DNA of 64,000 nt from Dicaeum eximium (lineage: Eukaryota > Chordata > Aves > Passeriformes > Dicaeidae). The stretch is taken from positions 264,806-328,805 of the forward strand of contig VWZP01005668.1 in the NCBI GenBank assembly GCA_013396995.1. The letters run 5' to 3'. A program made the position numbers and the translations under genes. Below are positions 24,773 through 37,871 of this stretch, piece after piece. Numbering within the stretch: position 1 is the stretch's first letter; each line of letters starts with the position of its first letter. The notes below the pieces were generated by a model that was not told where the DNA came from, did no database searches, and saw only the letters and a program-made list of their open reading frames with translations.

Positions 24773-25690
24773 TTAAAAAGAGAAATATCAGAGATTGAAA
24801 ACAGGAATGAAAATAAATTTTAAACAGAAGAGGCTTTGTAAAGCAGATGCTGTAAATCAGATGACTTTTTATGCATTTCTTTATGATCGCTTAAGTTCTT
24901 GACTATTTGAGTGTTTGCTTCTTCTCATACAGTGTTTCGAGTACACTAATTGGCACAGTTTATATTCTAAGGACATGTTAGGAAGCACTGAAGGGAAAAC
25001 TGCATTGGGTTAAATTAATTGCCTGTTTCCTGGCCTTGAGAATCTGAAAATCAGTGACAACTTCCATCGTGTGCTTGCCTGATGAGAGGGTGAAGTGGAG
25101 TGTAACCACATGCCGATGTTATTTTGTGCAGTTTGGTCAGACTTGGTCTCATCTCAGCTTTTCTCTTACACCAGTCTTTATCAATGCGTTCTTACATAAC
25201 CTCTGTCTGCTCAAGTGCTGTCCAAAGAAAATGTGAAAATTGACACTTCTCCTATTCAGAATAAAGAGTGTGAGGTGCTTGGAAGTCATACCAATGAGCC
25301 GTATACACCCTTCAGAGGAGCTCTTCCCTGTTGAGCTGCACTCTAATCTGTGCATCGGTTCCAGTCTGGCTCTGAGTTCTGAGGAAGTGTTAATAAGCTT
25401 GAGTCGTAAGAGAGCAATTGTCTGCTCTTCATGGGAAAGGAAATGGAATCTTTGATCATAATTGCAAATATAAATAGCCCATCCTAAAAGCCAAAATGTC
25501 AAAAAGCTTGTTTTAATTTATTTTGGAGCAATGGAGATGATTGTTTGAGACATGATCAAGGACAAAAATCTCTGCCGTTTATTTGCTTATCTTAGCATAA
25601 AAGACTTTGTTACTGTGTGTGAATTAACAGAGGAATTATAATGAAAATAATGCTAAGTTAACTCCATGAAATTTGGTAGCTTATAGATGA

Positions 25691-25730
25691 TCCTTCCTTC
25701 CTTCCTTCCTTCCTTCCTTCCTTCCTTCCT
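25691..25730. repeat. (TTCC)10 microsatellite ending at an N
   Basis: Forty bases of perfect TTCC/CCTT repeat running directly into a single undetermined base (25731). The true array length may differ from the assembled one. Confidence 0.95.
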
Positions 25731-28013
25731 NATGTCTTTAAGATCTCTTCTTTATATAACCCCAGGAAAAATTGTCCATTTTCATCTATTGCTGGGACTG
25801 GTCTGGCAAAACAGTGATTTGACTTTAATAATTAATAATAGTGCTTTATTAATTAGTTAATGAATTCTGTCATTAATCAGCTTTTCTTGCTGGAATTAGC
25901 TCCTTGTGCATCTCTGGTATTTCTTGTATAGATCTTTCAGAGGTATATAGAAAGGGAACATTTTATATATTTCAAGTCAGATATGCTTCTTGGTCTTGTA
26001 ATTCCTTTTTGCAATTTACCAGATGGCATCAGATTTAAACTCGTGTTGAGACTTTGTACTATGCTGAAGCATGTAAGATTGATTAAATCCTTTGATATTC
26101 AGTTCAAAATGAGGTTTTAGTTAAGTTTCTTGTTTAGAGCACTGCAAACAACCTGTTAAAATATCCTAAAAGGTATGACTGCATGGGGAGGACCTGACAA
26201 TAATTACAAGTTTCTCTTCCCCTGTACTTTTATATCAAGCATGCAAAATATGGCCCTAAGGCATCTTCATTTTATGTAAAAATTCAAGCTGGGAATTTAT
26301 GACAATTTTTTTGGTACCAGGAGTAAAGGAAGCAAAATGAACTCCTGGAGCAGGTGCCATGTGAATTTGATTAGTTTAAATAAGGGATTTGCCATGCTGG
26401 CTGGTCAGCCTCTCTTCATATAAGCAGTTCCATTTCTCCATGTCACTGTCAGTGGGGAGAGAGCAGAGTCTGCTTTACTGTTCCTGATTAGTATCAGTCT
26501 CAGAAAAGCCACGGTCACAGTATTTAGGAGCAGTAGAGGCATCCTTGTCTATGAGAAATTTAAGTGCATGTGGTGCTGACAATTCTGTGTCTCTGAAACT
26601 TCTGCAGGCCTGCTAAGGTTTTTCTTCCCAAGGGAAACTTCTAGTCACAAAAGCAGATTTAGGTATTATTCAAGCTTTGTGTAGACACTTTTCCTCCAAA
26701 TTACACCTAACTCTTCAAACACTTCAGTGAAATCTGATTAAAATGAAGAATTGATAATTTTCAAATTTTAAATTTATCCCTATGGAAGATTAAACAATTC
26801 AAGAGAAGCAAGTACAAATGATAAGTTGTAGTAGGAGTTTTTGATTTGTGGGGGAAGAGTACGTAAGGGTAGATATAGTCAAAGTATATCTATAGTGAAA
26901 CTGTAGTCCTTAAAGATGCCATGTCTGAAAAAATAAGTGACCCTTAAAATGGGAATGATTTGGCCCCACAAAATACTGGATTTCAAATTCTTTTCTTACA
27001 AGTGGTCTCACTGAAATGATACACCAGTGTACCTTCTCACCAGATGTAAATAGAGAGAAGTGTCTTGACCAGAGTGAAACAAAATTATGTGGAATTTCTT
27101 GTGAGGATATTGACTCTAAAATTTTGGATGTAGAAGTTTTGAGTTTGGAGGTGCTTATAGTAACTTTGGAAGTCACTTTGAAAAGTAAAGAGTTGCACAA
27201 CAATATGAATTCAGTTTAAGAAACTAAAACATTTCTGAATTAGTTTCTATATTAAGCAGTTGAATCCTACTTGGACTATTAAATCTTTATAATGTCAATT
27301 TAATGCTAGTCTTTCAAGCTGATCTTAAAATAAAAAAAAAATTTGAAGTCTTTCAAACTTCTAGAGTTCTGTTAGCATTGCTTTCTGGAAAGTTAGCTTT
27401 TATTTTTCTCAACATCTTTTACTTCTGAGTTCTTGTGTCTGCTTGCTAAAAACACTGGTTCCTCCACAGAATGTCTCATTTTTTACTGCATATTTTGGTC
27501 TTGCATGGGGCATTTATTTAGCTTTCATCATTCAGGAGATTTCAGAATACTTACCTGATTCAAGTTTGCAATATATAATTATAGATATTTGCAAGAGAAG
27601 AGATTCAGGAGAACATTATTTTTAAGGTTGTAATTAATAAGCTAATCTCCCATCTTTGCATCAAGAAAGAGGATTTGCTACAAGTGAATCTCTAAGTTCT
27701 GAGTATGTTGTAACCCACTGAGCATCTCAAGTGTCCAGACCAATGATACTTCCAGGCTCTTAGAATTGCTGTGAGTTATCTGCAATGTGTGAAAATTGAA
27801 GTGTTGGGGGTCCTTGTTTGTTTTGTTTCCTTTTTTTTTTAATGTTTTAAGAAATCTTTTAATACAGAATAGATCAGGGGCTCTGGAATAGTTCCTTATA
27901 TAACTTACATATAAGGACCCATTTGGCCTTGCAATCCATAAGCCATCATAAACCTTTCTAAAACACAAAACCCAAAAATCACGTATTAGGAGATTTTCAT
28001 TCTCTGCATATCT

Positions 28014-28060
28014 AAAAAAAAAAAAAAAAAAAAANNNNNNNNNNNNNNNNNNNNNNNNNN
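28014..28060. other. Poly(A) run (21 bases) and 26-base assembly gap
   Basis: Twenty-one A (28014-28034) are followed by 26 N (28035-28060) and then AAAGCCAAAA. The assembly probably stopped at a homopolymer or low-complexity sequence. What lies in the gap, and its true size, are unknown. Confidence 0.95.
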
Positions 28061-28359
28061 AAAGCCAAAACTGGTGGGGTTCTGTTTCTTTTTTCTCTTT
28101 TTTTTTTCTATGTATTTAAGTGTATAGCCTTATAATAATGTGTTGCAAAAACATGTGATGATGGCTCAACTTTTTCTGGGCTAATATGTCCAAATTTATA
28201 TCAATTTATATCTGCTTTGGAAACACACATCCTAGATAAAACTTTCCTGACTTTTTTTATAAGATGGTTGTTTTCTTCATCTGTATGGATTCAGAAATAG
28301 ATATGTTAAACATGTCACAATGGAACTCATGACTTAAAATCATCAGATAAATGGAATTG

Positions 28360-28700
28360 AACAAAACCTCAGATTTTCAGCTAGTCCAACCTCTTGCTTA
28401 AAGTGGGGTCAGCCTTGAAATCAGACCAGGCTGTAAAGGCTTTATCCAGTTAGTCTGGAGTACCTTCAAACATACACATTTCTGGGCAATCTGTGCCACT
28501 CCCTGGCAGTCTTGAGGAAGAAGTTTCTCCCTACATCCATTCTGCACCTCTCCCATTTCAATTTATGCACCTCACTGTCTCACCAGGCCTTGCTGTGAGA
28601 AGCCTGGAAGCATCTTCCCTATAATCTCCCTCCAGGTATTGGGGGATTGCTATTTGCTTCCCCAGAAGCAGCCTCTGCTCCAGATGTCCCCCAGCTGCTT
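28360..28700 (-). mobile_element. CR1 LINE 3' fragment, minus strand (first of a pair)
   Basis: The plus strand reads 'tagtccaacctcttgcttaaagtggggtcagc', 'ggcaatctgtgccactccctggcagtcttgaggaagaagtttctccctac', 'ttgctgtgagaagcctggaagcatcttcc' and 'tccagatgtcccccagctgcttctca'. These are diverged reverse complements of the CR1 3' region. No octamer tail survives. The neighbouring CR1 at 28900-29240 repeats the same consensus region, so the two are separate insertions rather than one split copy. Confidence 0.85.
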
Positions 28701-28899
28701 CTCACTGGTCAGAACTGATGTGCTTGTAGACCCCATTGAAAGGAAGGCAGAAGATTCTAAACTGTACATTAATTAATGCATGGGTGATGAAATTCATCAG
28801 ATTACATGAATAGAAATGAGTGGGGATCATGGTTCAGCCTGGAGGAAGAAGGGCTATTAGTGACTGAGGTGCAGTAGAATTCAGGTTGGGCTTCCCATG
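28701..28899. other. Spacer between two CR1 copies
   Basis: About 200 bases with no clear identity. The phrase 'ggttcagcctggaggaagaaggg' at about 28830 resembles plus-strand CR1 ('agcctggagaagagaagg'), so a further small reversed CR1 piece is possible. I do not call it. Confidence 0.4.
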
Positions 28900-29240
28900 C
28901 AGAATCACAGAAACACAGAGCCATTTACGTTGGAAAAGACCTCTGAGCTCATTGAAACCAACTGTTATCTCATCACTGCCAAGTTCTCCACTAGCCCGTG
29001 TCCCCAGCTGCCACATCTACTGTCTTTTAAATAATTACCAGGGATAGTGACTCATCCACTTCCCTGAACAACCTGTTCCAATGCTTGACAACCCTTTTGC
29101 TGAAGAAATTTTTTGTAATATCCAATACCCTGGTGTGACTTGAGGCCATTTCCTCTTGTCCTGGCACTTTTCACAGGGGAGATTGGATCAACCCCCACCT
29201 TGCTACAACCTCTTTTCTGGTTGTTGTACTACCTGTAGAG
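28900..29240 (-). mobile_element. CR1 LINE 3' fragment, minus strand (second of a pair)
   Basis: It begins AGAATCACAGAAACACAGAG, a decayed octamer end, followed by 'gttggaaaagacctctgagctcattgaaaccaac', 'ccacttccctgaacaacctgttccaatgcttgacaaccc', and 'ttgctacaacctctttt'. This is a standard reverse-complement CR1 3' end with its tail at the low coordinate. No coding part is present. The minus open frame 28834-29016 is a shadow. Confidence 0.9.
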
Positions 29241-32200
29241 GAAGTTTGGTTCATAAACTTCAGTAGAAATTTGAAAAGTTTTCCATAAAATATCCCCACC
29301 AAAGCACAAATCTCTAGCCTTTAAAAACCCTTTATGATATTAATACTGAAAGACATGTTTATATGATTGGAGTATTTTGAAGGAAAGTTAATAGTTTTAT
29401 GAAATTTCACTTAAAAATTTAAGTTGTATTTTTCCCTGTTCATTTTGATAAAAGTGCTGTCAAGTCTAGCTTATTAATTTTCTGTATTACTGTTTTGAAA
29501 ATATTTTCAGAATAGCTGTTGCATAGTCTTCTGTAGTCTTTACCTGTTTTTTCTGATTTTGTTAGGTTTTTGCCTTAGATTCCTTTATAATAATTTTTTA
29601 ACAGAAATAGCAAATTTTCTGCTCAGAGATCCTCCAGAAGATTCTCTTCAGAACTAATTATATCTGTCTTTAAAATCTCCTGGCTTCTACTGCCCAAAAG
29701 TAGTTTTTTACTGAAAGATAATAGTCTAAGCAAAAGGCTCAGTTTCTTTTTACTGCATAACAGTAACACAATGTGACATTTCTGCATTGTATTATTATCA
29801 AGCTCTGAAAACTTACTAAATCATGTTCCAAGTGATCAATGGATTTATCCTTTGCAAACTAAAGTGCTCATCATTCATGGCACTCCTTCTTTGTTCTGGT
29901 GGAATAGAGGACAGTTCTAATGCATCTTGTCAGGGCCTCATTTTCTTTATTTCTTTGAACATGAACTTTACTTTTCCATAAGAAATTAGATAAGTAGGCA
30001 TTAGGTAACAGCCAGATAGGTTTGTGTTTTGTTTTTTGCTCTTCTCTGAAATAAAGATAATATTTTTTAAGGCAGAGTACAATCAACCACAGCCATTCCA
30101 TTAGTTCAGAGTTTCTTCAATACAACTCCCTCATTTTGGGAAGTACATAAAACTGAAAATAGCAGAACTGAAATTTCCATTATGAGGAAGGGAGAAAACA
30201 ATCAGATGTTGGACTCAGTCCACGTTGTAAATAGTTCAAGCCAGTGTATTTCTGTGTCAATTCTTAACACAAACAACAATAGTAAAGTGGTTGCTGCACT
30301 TGCTTGCTGAAAACCACTTTCAAATTTACTCACAGGCTGGAATTTAGAACAGATGACGATGGGAAGAGGCAAAATTTTGATTCCTCACTGTGATCCATGG
30401 CTAATCTTATTTTTTTGGGTTTAGAGAAGTAACTTCAGAAAATACTTGGTGTAATATTTAGCCCCAAACAAGCAGTCTAATGCTCAAATATTAATGTATG
30501 GCAGTTTATGTGTTATAAATTATGGAAGTGGTGCTCCCCAGTTTTTTAAAACCTAAACATAAAAATTCACTTGGTTTTGTTCATAATTTAACAGCACAGA
30601 ATATCCCTAACTGTAAGGAGATATGAGCATGTTGTAGAAAAAAAAGGAAAATCCATCCTGCTGCAAAAGCCAAATACAATAAACAATATAAAATGAAAAA
30701 TATATACAAGAGCAGACGGAATAGCTGTGACTAATTCTGGAACAAAGTATTTAATGTCAAAAAAGAATTGGTTTATAAGGATTTATATTATGGAGTGTAT
30801 AAACAGTCAACATACCATGAGAATATAAGTTTGTATTCTTTTGTTTGCAAAATATGGTTATTTTATGGTTTCAGGATTTGGGGTTTTTCATATGATGAAT
30901 TGAAATAAGAATGTTTCCTAGTGTTGGTATAAAACACAAATATATGGGAATTTCTGTTGTTCACTAGAAATGATGAGGTAGCCTTCAGATCTGAGAATAT
31001 ACTGTGTAAAACATGAAGGGAAGACAAAGCTAACAGTTACATTTAAAACAGCTCATAACACTATAAGTTGCCACAAAGTAATAAAAAAACAAACAAAGAA
31101 AATCCAAGAAAAACTCCAAACAACGCTTTACCATGGTATTGTCCTTTCTGCATTGTTTCCTTTGTTTCTCCCTTTCAAGCTTTGTTCTCCTGTCATTAAT
31201 GCTGAGATATTTAACTTGAAGTGCAGTATTTCTGGATTTTATAAGGCTGGTAGGAAGAGCTCATATCTTAAAAATAATTCTTTCCTGTGCAGCACTTGCA
31301 ATCAGAAACAAACTAATTTTTCATTTTAATATTGCTGAAGGTACTGTCTTTCATATATGTGCATGCTTTTCAAATGAAGTGGAATTCTGGTGAATTGAGC
31401 TGTTTAGTGACTGTGTCTGCAAGGGACTTGTGCAGTCGATGGGGAGCTGCTCAGTGCACTCTGTGTGGGGTTTAACAAGCAGTGCTTCCCCAGGCAGACA
31501 CCTGTACTTGGTGAGATGGATGGTGCTTCACATTTTATTGGCTGCATTGACCAGGGGCTTGGTTCAGTTTCCTGAACAGTGACACCCAGTCCTGGATGTC
31601 TGTGGGTGTTTTCCTGACCCTCTGGCTGACTGCCCTTGCAGATGTCTTGGGGCACGTCTGCTGGCACTGGTTTAACACTGATGGTGCTGTGCTGGTGTCT
31701 GTTTTGGGCCACTAAGATCTAGGTGTTCATTCACTGTAGTAGAAATCTAAATAGCAGTCTGAGATGCAGACACCTGCTTTGGTCTGTCGGCAGTTGGATG
31801 AGATAAATGCAGCTTTTGTTATTCTTTGCATGTATCAAGCTGGTTTTGTGCAGCAGCAAAGCAGTATGCACACAGAATAGTGGTTCTGTTTATTTCAGGT
31901 CCTGCAAAGGAAGAATTAAAGTGCAGCCCACCAGAGATAAACTATAATTTATGTAAGTTTGAATAAAACTAGTAGCACTTGAACTATTAGAGTACATATT
32001 TTTTATTTACAAATGGGAACGCAATTAGCCTTACTTTAACATTTAAGTCATGTGTGATGTAGGAATTGCCATCCACATTACAGTAAAGGTGCACAATATC
32101 AGTCCCACCTCAGCATTTCATCATTTGGGATTTGTGGAGTACTGAAGGCAGAAAATACTTACTACACAGATTACTAAGCCAAATTTGCAATATCCTTTGT

Positions 32201-33587
32201 TTGAGAAGAGGTGGCCACTGACCACATGCAATTACAGAGACAGCCTCTCTGTCTTTGGTGACTCGGAGAACCAAAACCACGGAGGACAGATTGCAGATCC
32301 TGGGGCTCCACTGTAGGCCACCATGCTGGCCCTGCTGTGCAGAGGCCTTAGAGGATTAGAGAGGGATTTCTAGAATGGAAATGCAAAAATTTTTAGTTCA
32401 CATGCATAATGAGCAGAGTTTTACATCTGCAGAGTGATAGTTCCATTTTAGTGATAATCTTAGTACTCTGAATTCAGTATGCTGTTACTAATTCTGTGTT
32501 AATATTGATATGTTTGGTTAATTCCTTTTTCTAAATGGAATTGTTGGGCAGACAAACCAGTATATTTACGTACTGCAAATAAATATTTATTATATATTAA
32601 TATTTATTATTTATGGATGCAATATATTTTTATATTGAAGTTAGCTTTTTTTCCTTGTACCTCATTTTATTTTAGACGTTAGAAAAACAGGGTTAAGCCA
32701 ACCATTCTAGACATTTCAAAATGTGGTGATAGATCTTAATAAATCCTAGTCAGAGTACTAACAAAGTAACATATTTTCTGAATGACTACATATATTTTCA
32801 AATCTGCATAATATTTGATAATAATTAATCATTAATTATGCAATGAAGGCTCTCAGAGTTTCTAAAAAATCATTTTTGATATTTAAATCTCACATTTTAT
32901 TTTCAATTTATTTAGGTATTTAACTGATTTTTTTTTTCCTTTTAGAAAATATGAAATCAGTAAATACTCTTCCTGTCTAAAAGAGATGACTTGGAGGTAA
33001 AGTCCAAGAGATCTCATGATTAGTTAAAGATCCCATGCTTAAGTCATCCTTAGTGGTGAGAAATTGACTGAAGTGTTTATGATAAAGCATTTTTTCAGCA
33101 AACTGGAAGTTAATGATCTAATGTTGAGAGGATGAGGCTGATTTCATTTGTCATAACTGTAGATTCAGCATAAATAACCCATCTCATGTAAGAGAAATCT
33201 GTACATATATCTGTGTGACAAGTTATATCAGGTTGCTTATTTTTTATTCTCATATAAAATCATTGGCATATTAGTTACGTCTAGTGGTAGCCAGTGTCTG
33301 AGTATATTAGCAATTTCTCACATCTTGTGATTTTTATTAGTCAAGTATGCTTCAAAATCTGAATAAATATATAATTTTGAAAAGCATAAGGTGTTGTTCC
33401 ATGAACTTGTAACTGTTCAGTCACAAATCACCACTAATCACAAACCCCAGACTTTCAGCATTCCCAGTTCAGAACTTAGAATAAATATGAGACAGAAATA
33501 GTCCTAGCCATTAATGAGACTTCGTGATGCTCTTGAAGATAGTATGAAGGGGAGGGATGGATTTAGGCATGACAAAAGTAGACAGTT
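29241..33587. other. Non-coding DNA, including an unidentified GC-richer block
   Basis: Mostly AT-rich unique sequence. The block 31390-31715 is clearly GC-richer than its surroundings and open on the minus strand for 102 codons (31404-31712), without any domain I know; it could be an old unrecognised repeat. A second small GC-richer patch lies at about 32200-32350. The stretch 32575-32640 is almost pure A/T with overlapping TAATATTTATTA words. Confidence 0.6.
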
Positions 33588-34110
33588 GTCACAACAGAGT
33601 GCAACATGAATCACAGACAGACAGCAAACTCCATTCTGGGAAAAGGCAAAGAAGAAGAAACTTTATTTTGATTTTCGTATTATATAGAGTTTTAGGAATG
33701 ACTGTGGATTGGAGAATGAGGTCACCACCTCTCCAACCACACTGGTCAATGAAAAGGTCCATCAAACTTTTCTCCTCCCAGAAGAAAGGAATGAAAAACA
33801 AAAAGACAGTTAGGAAAACATCTGCGTGTTTACATAAAACAGCGTGAGAAATTTTATCACAAAAATGAAAACATCAGAAGGCTGAAAAGTCAGGGCAACA
33901 GACAATAGCTTAAAGTATAAAAAATGTGGATGTTATGCAAGAGAGATTTCTTCTCCAAGAGAAGTGTCTGAAGTGCTAAGCCTGGCCCAGAGGCAGCCCC
34001 ATCACATCACTTACAAATCCGTGCAGCAGCTGCACTGAGCCACTCCCTCGGCTCAGTCACAGGTGGAAGGGTCTCGCTGCTGGGGTGTCCAGCCTGGTTT
34101 TGCCCCCAGT
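33588..34110 (-). mobile_element. Probable solo LTR of an avian endogenous retrovirus
   Basis: Read on the minus strand, there is a TATA box, CTATATAATA (reverse complement at 33678-33687). Downstream of it is AATAAA (reverse complement of TTTATT at 33662-33667), giving the compact promoter and poly(A)-signal order of a retroviral LTR. The sequence after it, containing 'ttgctgtctgtctgtgattcatgttgcactctgttgtgaca' in two pieces and ending in CA at 33588, looks like a U5 region. The upstream part (to about 34110) would be U3. No retroviral gene lies beside it. The U3 boundary and target-site duplication could not be fixed by eye. The open frames at 33557-33847 and 34007-34361 fall in or next to this element and are not host genes. 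Confidence 0.65.
33662..33687 (-). promoter_or_regulatory. LTR TATA box and poly(A) signal
   Basis: On the minus strand, TATATAATA precedes AATAAA by about 10 bases. The close spacing is typical of retroviral LTRs with a short R region. Whether the promoter is active today cannot be told. Confidence 0.6.
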
Positions 34111-37100
34111 GTTTAGAAGAGAAAACTATGAACAAAATGCAGAGTGGGGTGTATGGGGACAAGAGAGGGTTGCTCAGTCTTGGCACCCAAAAACTTACAG
34201 GGCAAGATGACAGACGGGGAAACAGCTCTGCTGTGACAATGCGCTGCAGAGTTACCCTTGCTCCTGGGGTCCAGGGAAGTCTTGTCCCTTCAAGGGTTGC
34301 TCTAAACACACCATATGCTCATGAGAAGTCAACTAGAAGTGTTCTGGAGTCTAAACAATGATATTATATATATAAAATCTTAAGATGTGGAGTATTGGAT
34401 GTATTCTTTAAACAGCGATTAAAAGTTGTTTGTTTCTTGGGCGAAGGATGAGGAGCCAATTACACTTTTATAATGCAACTGCAGGGAAGACAAATGGAAT
34501 ATGAGCTTGTCTTGGCAATGTAATAGAAGGGAAAAAAACAAACCATTACATATATTGCTATTTTGAAATAGCACAGGTTCTATTAATCTTTCACTGTCCA
34601 AAGCCAAGATAATTTCCAAGCTTTCCTTGAGTATTATTAATTGCTAATTTAAATGCAAAGCTTTTTACTGTTAAATTTTGTACATATAAATCAACAGCAA
34701 TAGGACATGTTGGCTGCAGGTTCCAGCTCCTATAGATGTATTATATGTATTATTATAGATGTATAGATGATATAGATGACACTCAAGGGAGTGTCAGAGC
34801 CCTTTCCCCCACCCTTGTCCTGGAAGCAAAATTTTAGTTTGCCCTTGATGAGGTATTTTACTGGGTGATTACACAGACTATTAAAGAAATTTGATGAGAA
34901 AGAGTTTAATTCAGGTTTTGAAGATATTCAGCAGTTCATTTAGGGATTCAGGATCTGTTCACAGTCGGTGTCAGTCTCTGATGCTTACTTGTGATTCACA
35001 AACATCTGACACCATGTATGCTCTCAGTGAATATATGGTCTTCAGATTTTGAGTATTTCATTCAAAGACGATAGTGATTTAAATAATAAACCACTCTACA
35101 GCAATCATGACATCCTGAAATAACAATTCATTCTAAATTAAGCAAAGAAAAGTGGCAACAGCTGACAAATGTCTCTTTTAGGAAGACTGGAGTTGGGTTG
35201 TTCTTTTAGTGATGATCTTCAGTTTTTTTCCCCTTCTTCAAAGTGCAGTTAATATTTTTAAAATACAAGTGTGGTCAATTATATCACTTCCTGTCATATT
35301 TAGTGAAAATATTTACAGGACTTTTTTTTTCTGGTAGTAGCAAACAAGCTAGCTATCTAGTTAGTTGTTCTAAACCCGTTTAATTTTATAAGATCCATGT
35401 GTATCTATTACAATATTAACATTTACCTGAGCTCTTCTGTGATTCCTAATGATAAAATATCCAGGACCTCGGAAGCACACTCATTTTATAAACTCCAGTT
35501 AGTTTTCAGAAAAGGAACAAAACCCTAAACTGGTTATTTAGATTTATTTCCTTGACACAGACAAAGCTTTTCTGATAGAATCCTGGCTGTCTTCTCCAAA
35601 TTTGTAATGTACAAATTGTGAGGAGGAGCAACATAGCATAAATGGATCTTGTTTCCAGAACTGTTATGCACATATGGAGACAAGTGCAATTAATAAATAG
35701 AAGTTATATTTTAAATAGAAAGAGGAGGAGGAAGGTCAGAAGGTCAGAATGTTTGCTGCTGTAGCTCTGAAAACATGAATTTCCCAATACTGATAAAAAG
35801 CTGAAGGTGCTGGACCAAGTTGGCAGTGCAGGGTGTCAGCACATGCGGGTTTGTCTTGGCACGGGTTCAGATGGCTTTAAGTGAGCCCAAGTGACTTTTG
35901 CCTCCCCTTTGTGTGAGCAGAAGCTCTGTGAATGCCATGAGTAAGGTAAAGGTGTGTCTGATGTGGGGCAGCACTGCTGTGCAAGTAACAGCCCTTGGTG
36001 TCAACTGAGGCCAGGGAGGGAAACGATCAGACTTCAGCAGGGAACCAGCGAGAAGGAGGCAGAGTGTGATAAGAAGATGTAAAAATAGAGCTCCAAGTAT
36101 ACCACAGGATAGAAAAGGAAGAAACTCCCACAACTGTGAACATCATACTCCCAGCAAGGATCCCAGGTTTTTCACAACACGTTCGACTTATCCCTCTTTC
36201 AGTTTGAGGAAGACTACAGGTCTTGACTCTTAAGAAAAAGAGGAATATTGAATAGACAAATACGTCAAATGATATTAGTAGATCCTACAAGAGTTTGGTA
36301 AAGCTATGATTAATGGGTTTTGTTGTGTTAATCAGATAACTTGGATGATGTGACTGTTTGAACTAACAGTAAATTCTTATGTCTTTATATATAGTGTCTT
36401 TCCATTTGTCCATAATAAGATTTTGAGTAAAATGCTGTGTTCCATTTTTACGACTTTGAGCCAAGGGCAGTATTGTGGTAAATAGTCACAGGGAAATCAT
36501 CTGGGAGAAGCCCAGTAAAACACTAACAAAGGCAGACTGAAATGTCTAGAGAAATCAGAGGGTTTTCTCCTTTTCTATGGCTGTGGCCAGCACATTCTGC
36601 TGAATTTGGAGACAGTAGGCTCAGGAGAGTCTAGAATCAGGCTTCTAATCCTCTGCTAAGTGCTTTAATCCCTTTGATGTGCAAAATACCACTGCATCTT
36701 GCACTGCTTCCTCCTCTGGGAGGTGAATGGTTATCCACCAGCCACAGGCACTGCCGTGCTCAGGGTGGTGAAGAGAAGATTGGCTGCCCAAGGACAAGCT
36801 TCCAGAAATTCCACATAAGAAAGGATAACCACAGCGGGAACTTCCAGGCAAACAGTTACAAAATGAAGAAAGTCTAAGCCCTGCCAGAGATGGCCACTGG
36901 GTGAGATGTGGGTTGAATTGCTTTCCACACTTCTCTGTTGCTCTCTTTTTAGTGGCTGGATTGTCCACAATCAGTGCTGTGGGTTAGGAATGGTGCTGTA
37001 AAGCCAGTTGAACAGGTTCATTTGGTTAAATTTCTGGGGTTTGTGATGATGGAGCTCATAGTCCTTCTGTTCACATACCTCTCTGGAATGAAGAGAAGCT

Positions 37101-37871
37101 GTGGCTGCTAGATCACTGTGGGAAGCTTGTTGATGCACATCAGAAGAGATAACTAAAATCTTAAAACTGTAATGATGTTAAACAAGAAAATGTTCTTATT
37201 TATATTGTTGCAGCATCTGTAATGTGGAACAATGGAACCAGAAATACTTTTAAAAGAAAGCCATAAATATTCAATTCCACTGAAATATGGGACAACACTC
37301 AACATGGAGCTGAGTATTTTCAAGAGCTGTGAAATGCTTACAAAATGCTTAAAATTCCCATAACAATATTAGAATAGCACTAGCTCTCAAATAGTAAAAT
37401 CTTCAGAGCAGCTTAAGTTAATTGCCTTGGCTAAACAAAATTTTTTAAGACAAAAAAGACCTCCTGAATGAAAATACATTTACGAATTGTCACAAGCCTA
37501 TGAGTAAGCTGATTTACCAGGCCAAATTGTCACCTTGAGAACTGAGGCAAGAAATGTAATCCTGTAGTGTGTCTAGCATGAGTGGACACTTCAGGGCATG
37601 ACTTCAGCACAGTAAAGGGCAATGCTCTGGATACCCCTGAATGACCACCTATCACAAGGTGCAGTGGTAAACAACAGTATTGGCTAATACCTGGCATGAC
37701 TGATCATAACTCTAGTTCATGTGATGCTGGCTCAGATATCAATTTGCAGGTTGCTCCATAAGGAGTCACCTGGTGTTTGTTTTTATGACATAGATATGAC
37801 CTTAACCGCAAACTCTGCTGTCGTAGCCATCTGGAAAGTTGTGCCATTTGACAACAGGTGGAAGTGTTCAT
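34111..37871. other. Unique non-coding DNA, no gene seen
   Basis: No recognised exon or RNA gene. It includes an irregular TATAGATG-type repeat (34731-34780) and GC-richer patches at about 35815-36060 and 36680-36960 that match no repeat I know. Their open frames (35867-36133 and 36645-36968 minus) show no domain. Confidence 0.65.
34731..34780. repeat. Degenerate TATAGATG repeat
   Basis: About five imperfect units of TATAGATG mixed with TATTAT words. A low-complexity microsatellite. Confidence 0.8.

Larger units (their letters stand above)
24773..28359. other. Non-coding DNA with microsatellite and assembly gap
   Basis: No gene recognised. It contains the (TTCC)10 repeat (25691-25730), a single N (25731), a TAAT-rich cluster (25824-25880), and a poly(A) run joined to a 26-base N gap (28014-28060). 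A small plus-strand frame at 27016-27219 has a V-L-S-L-E-V-L-I-V-type pattern but no recognised family. Confidence 0.65.
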
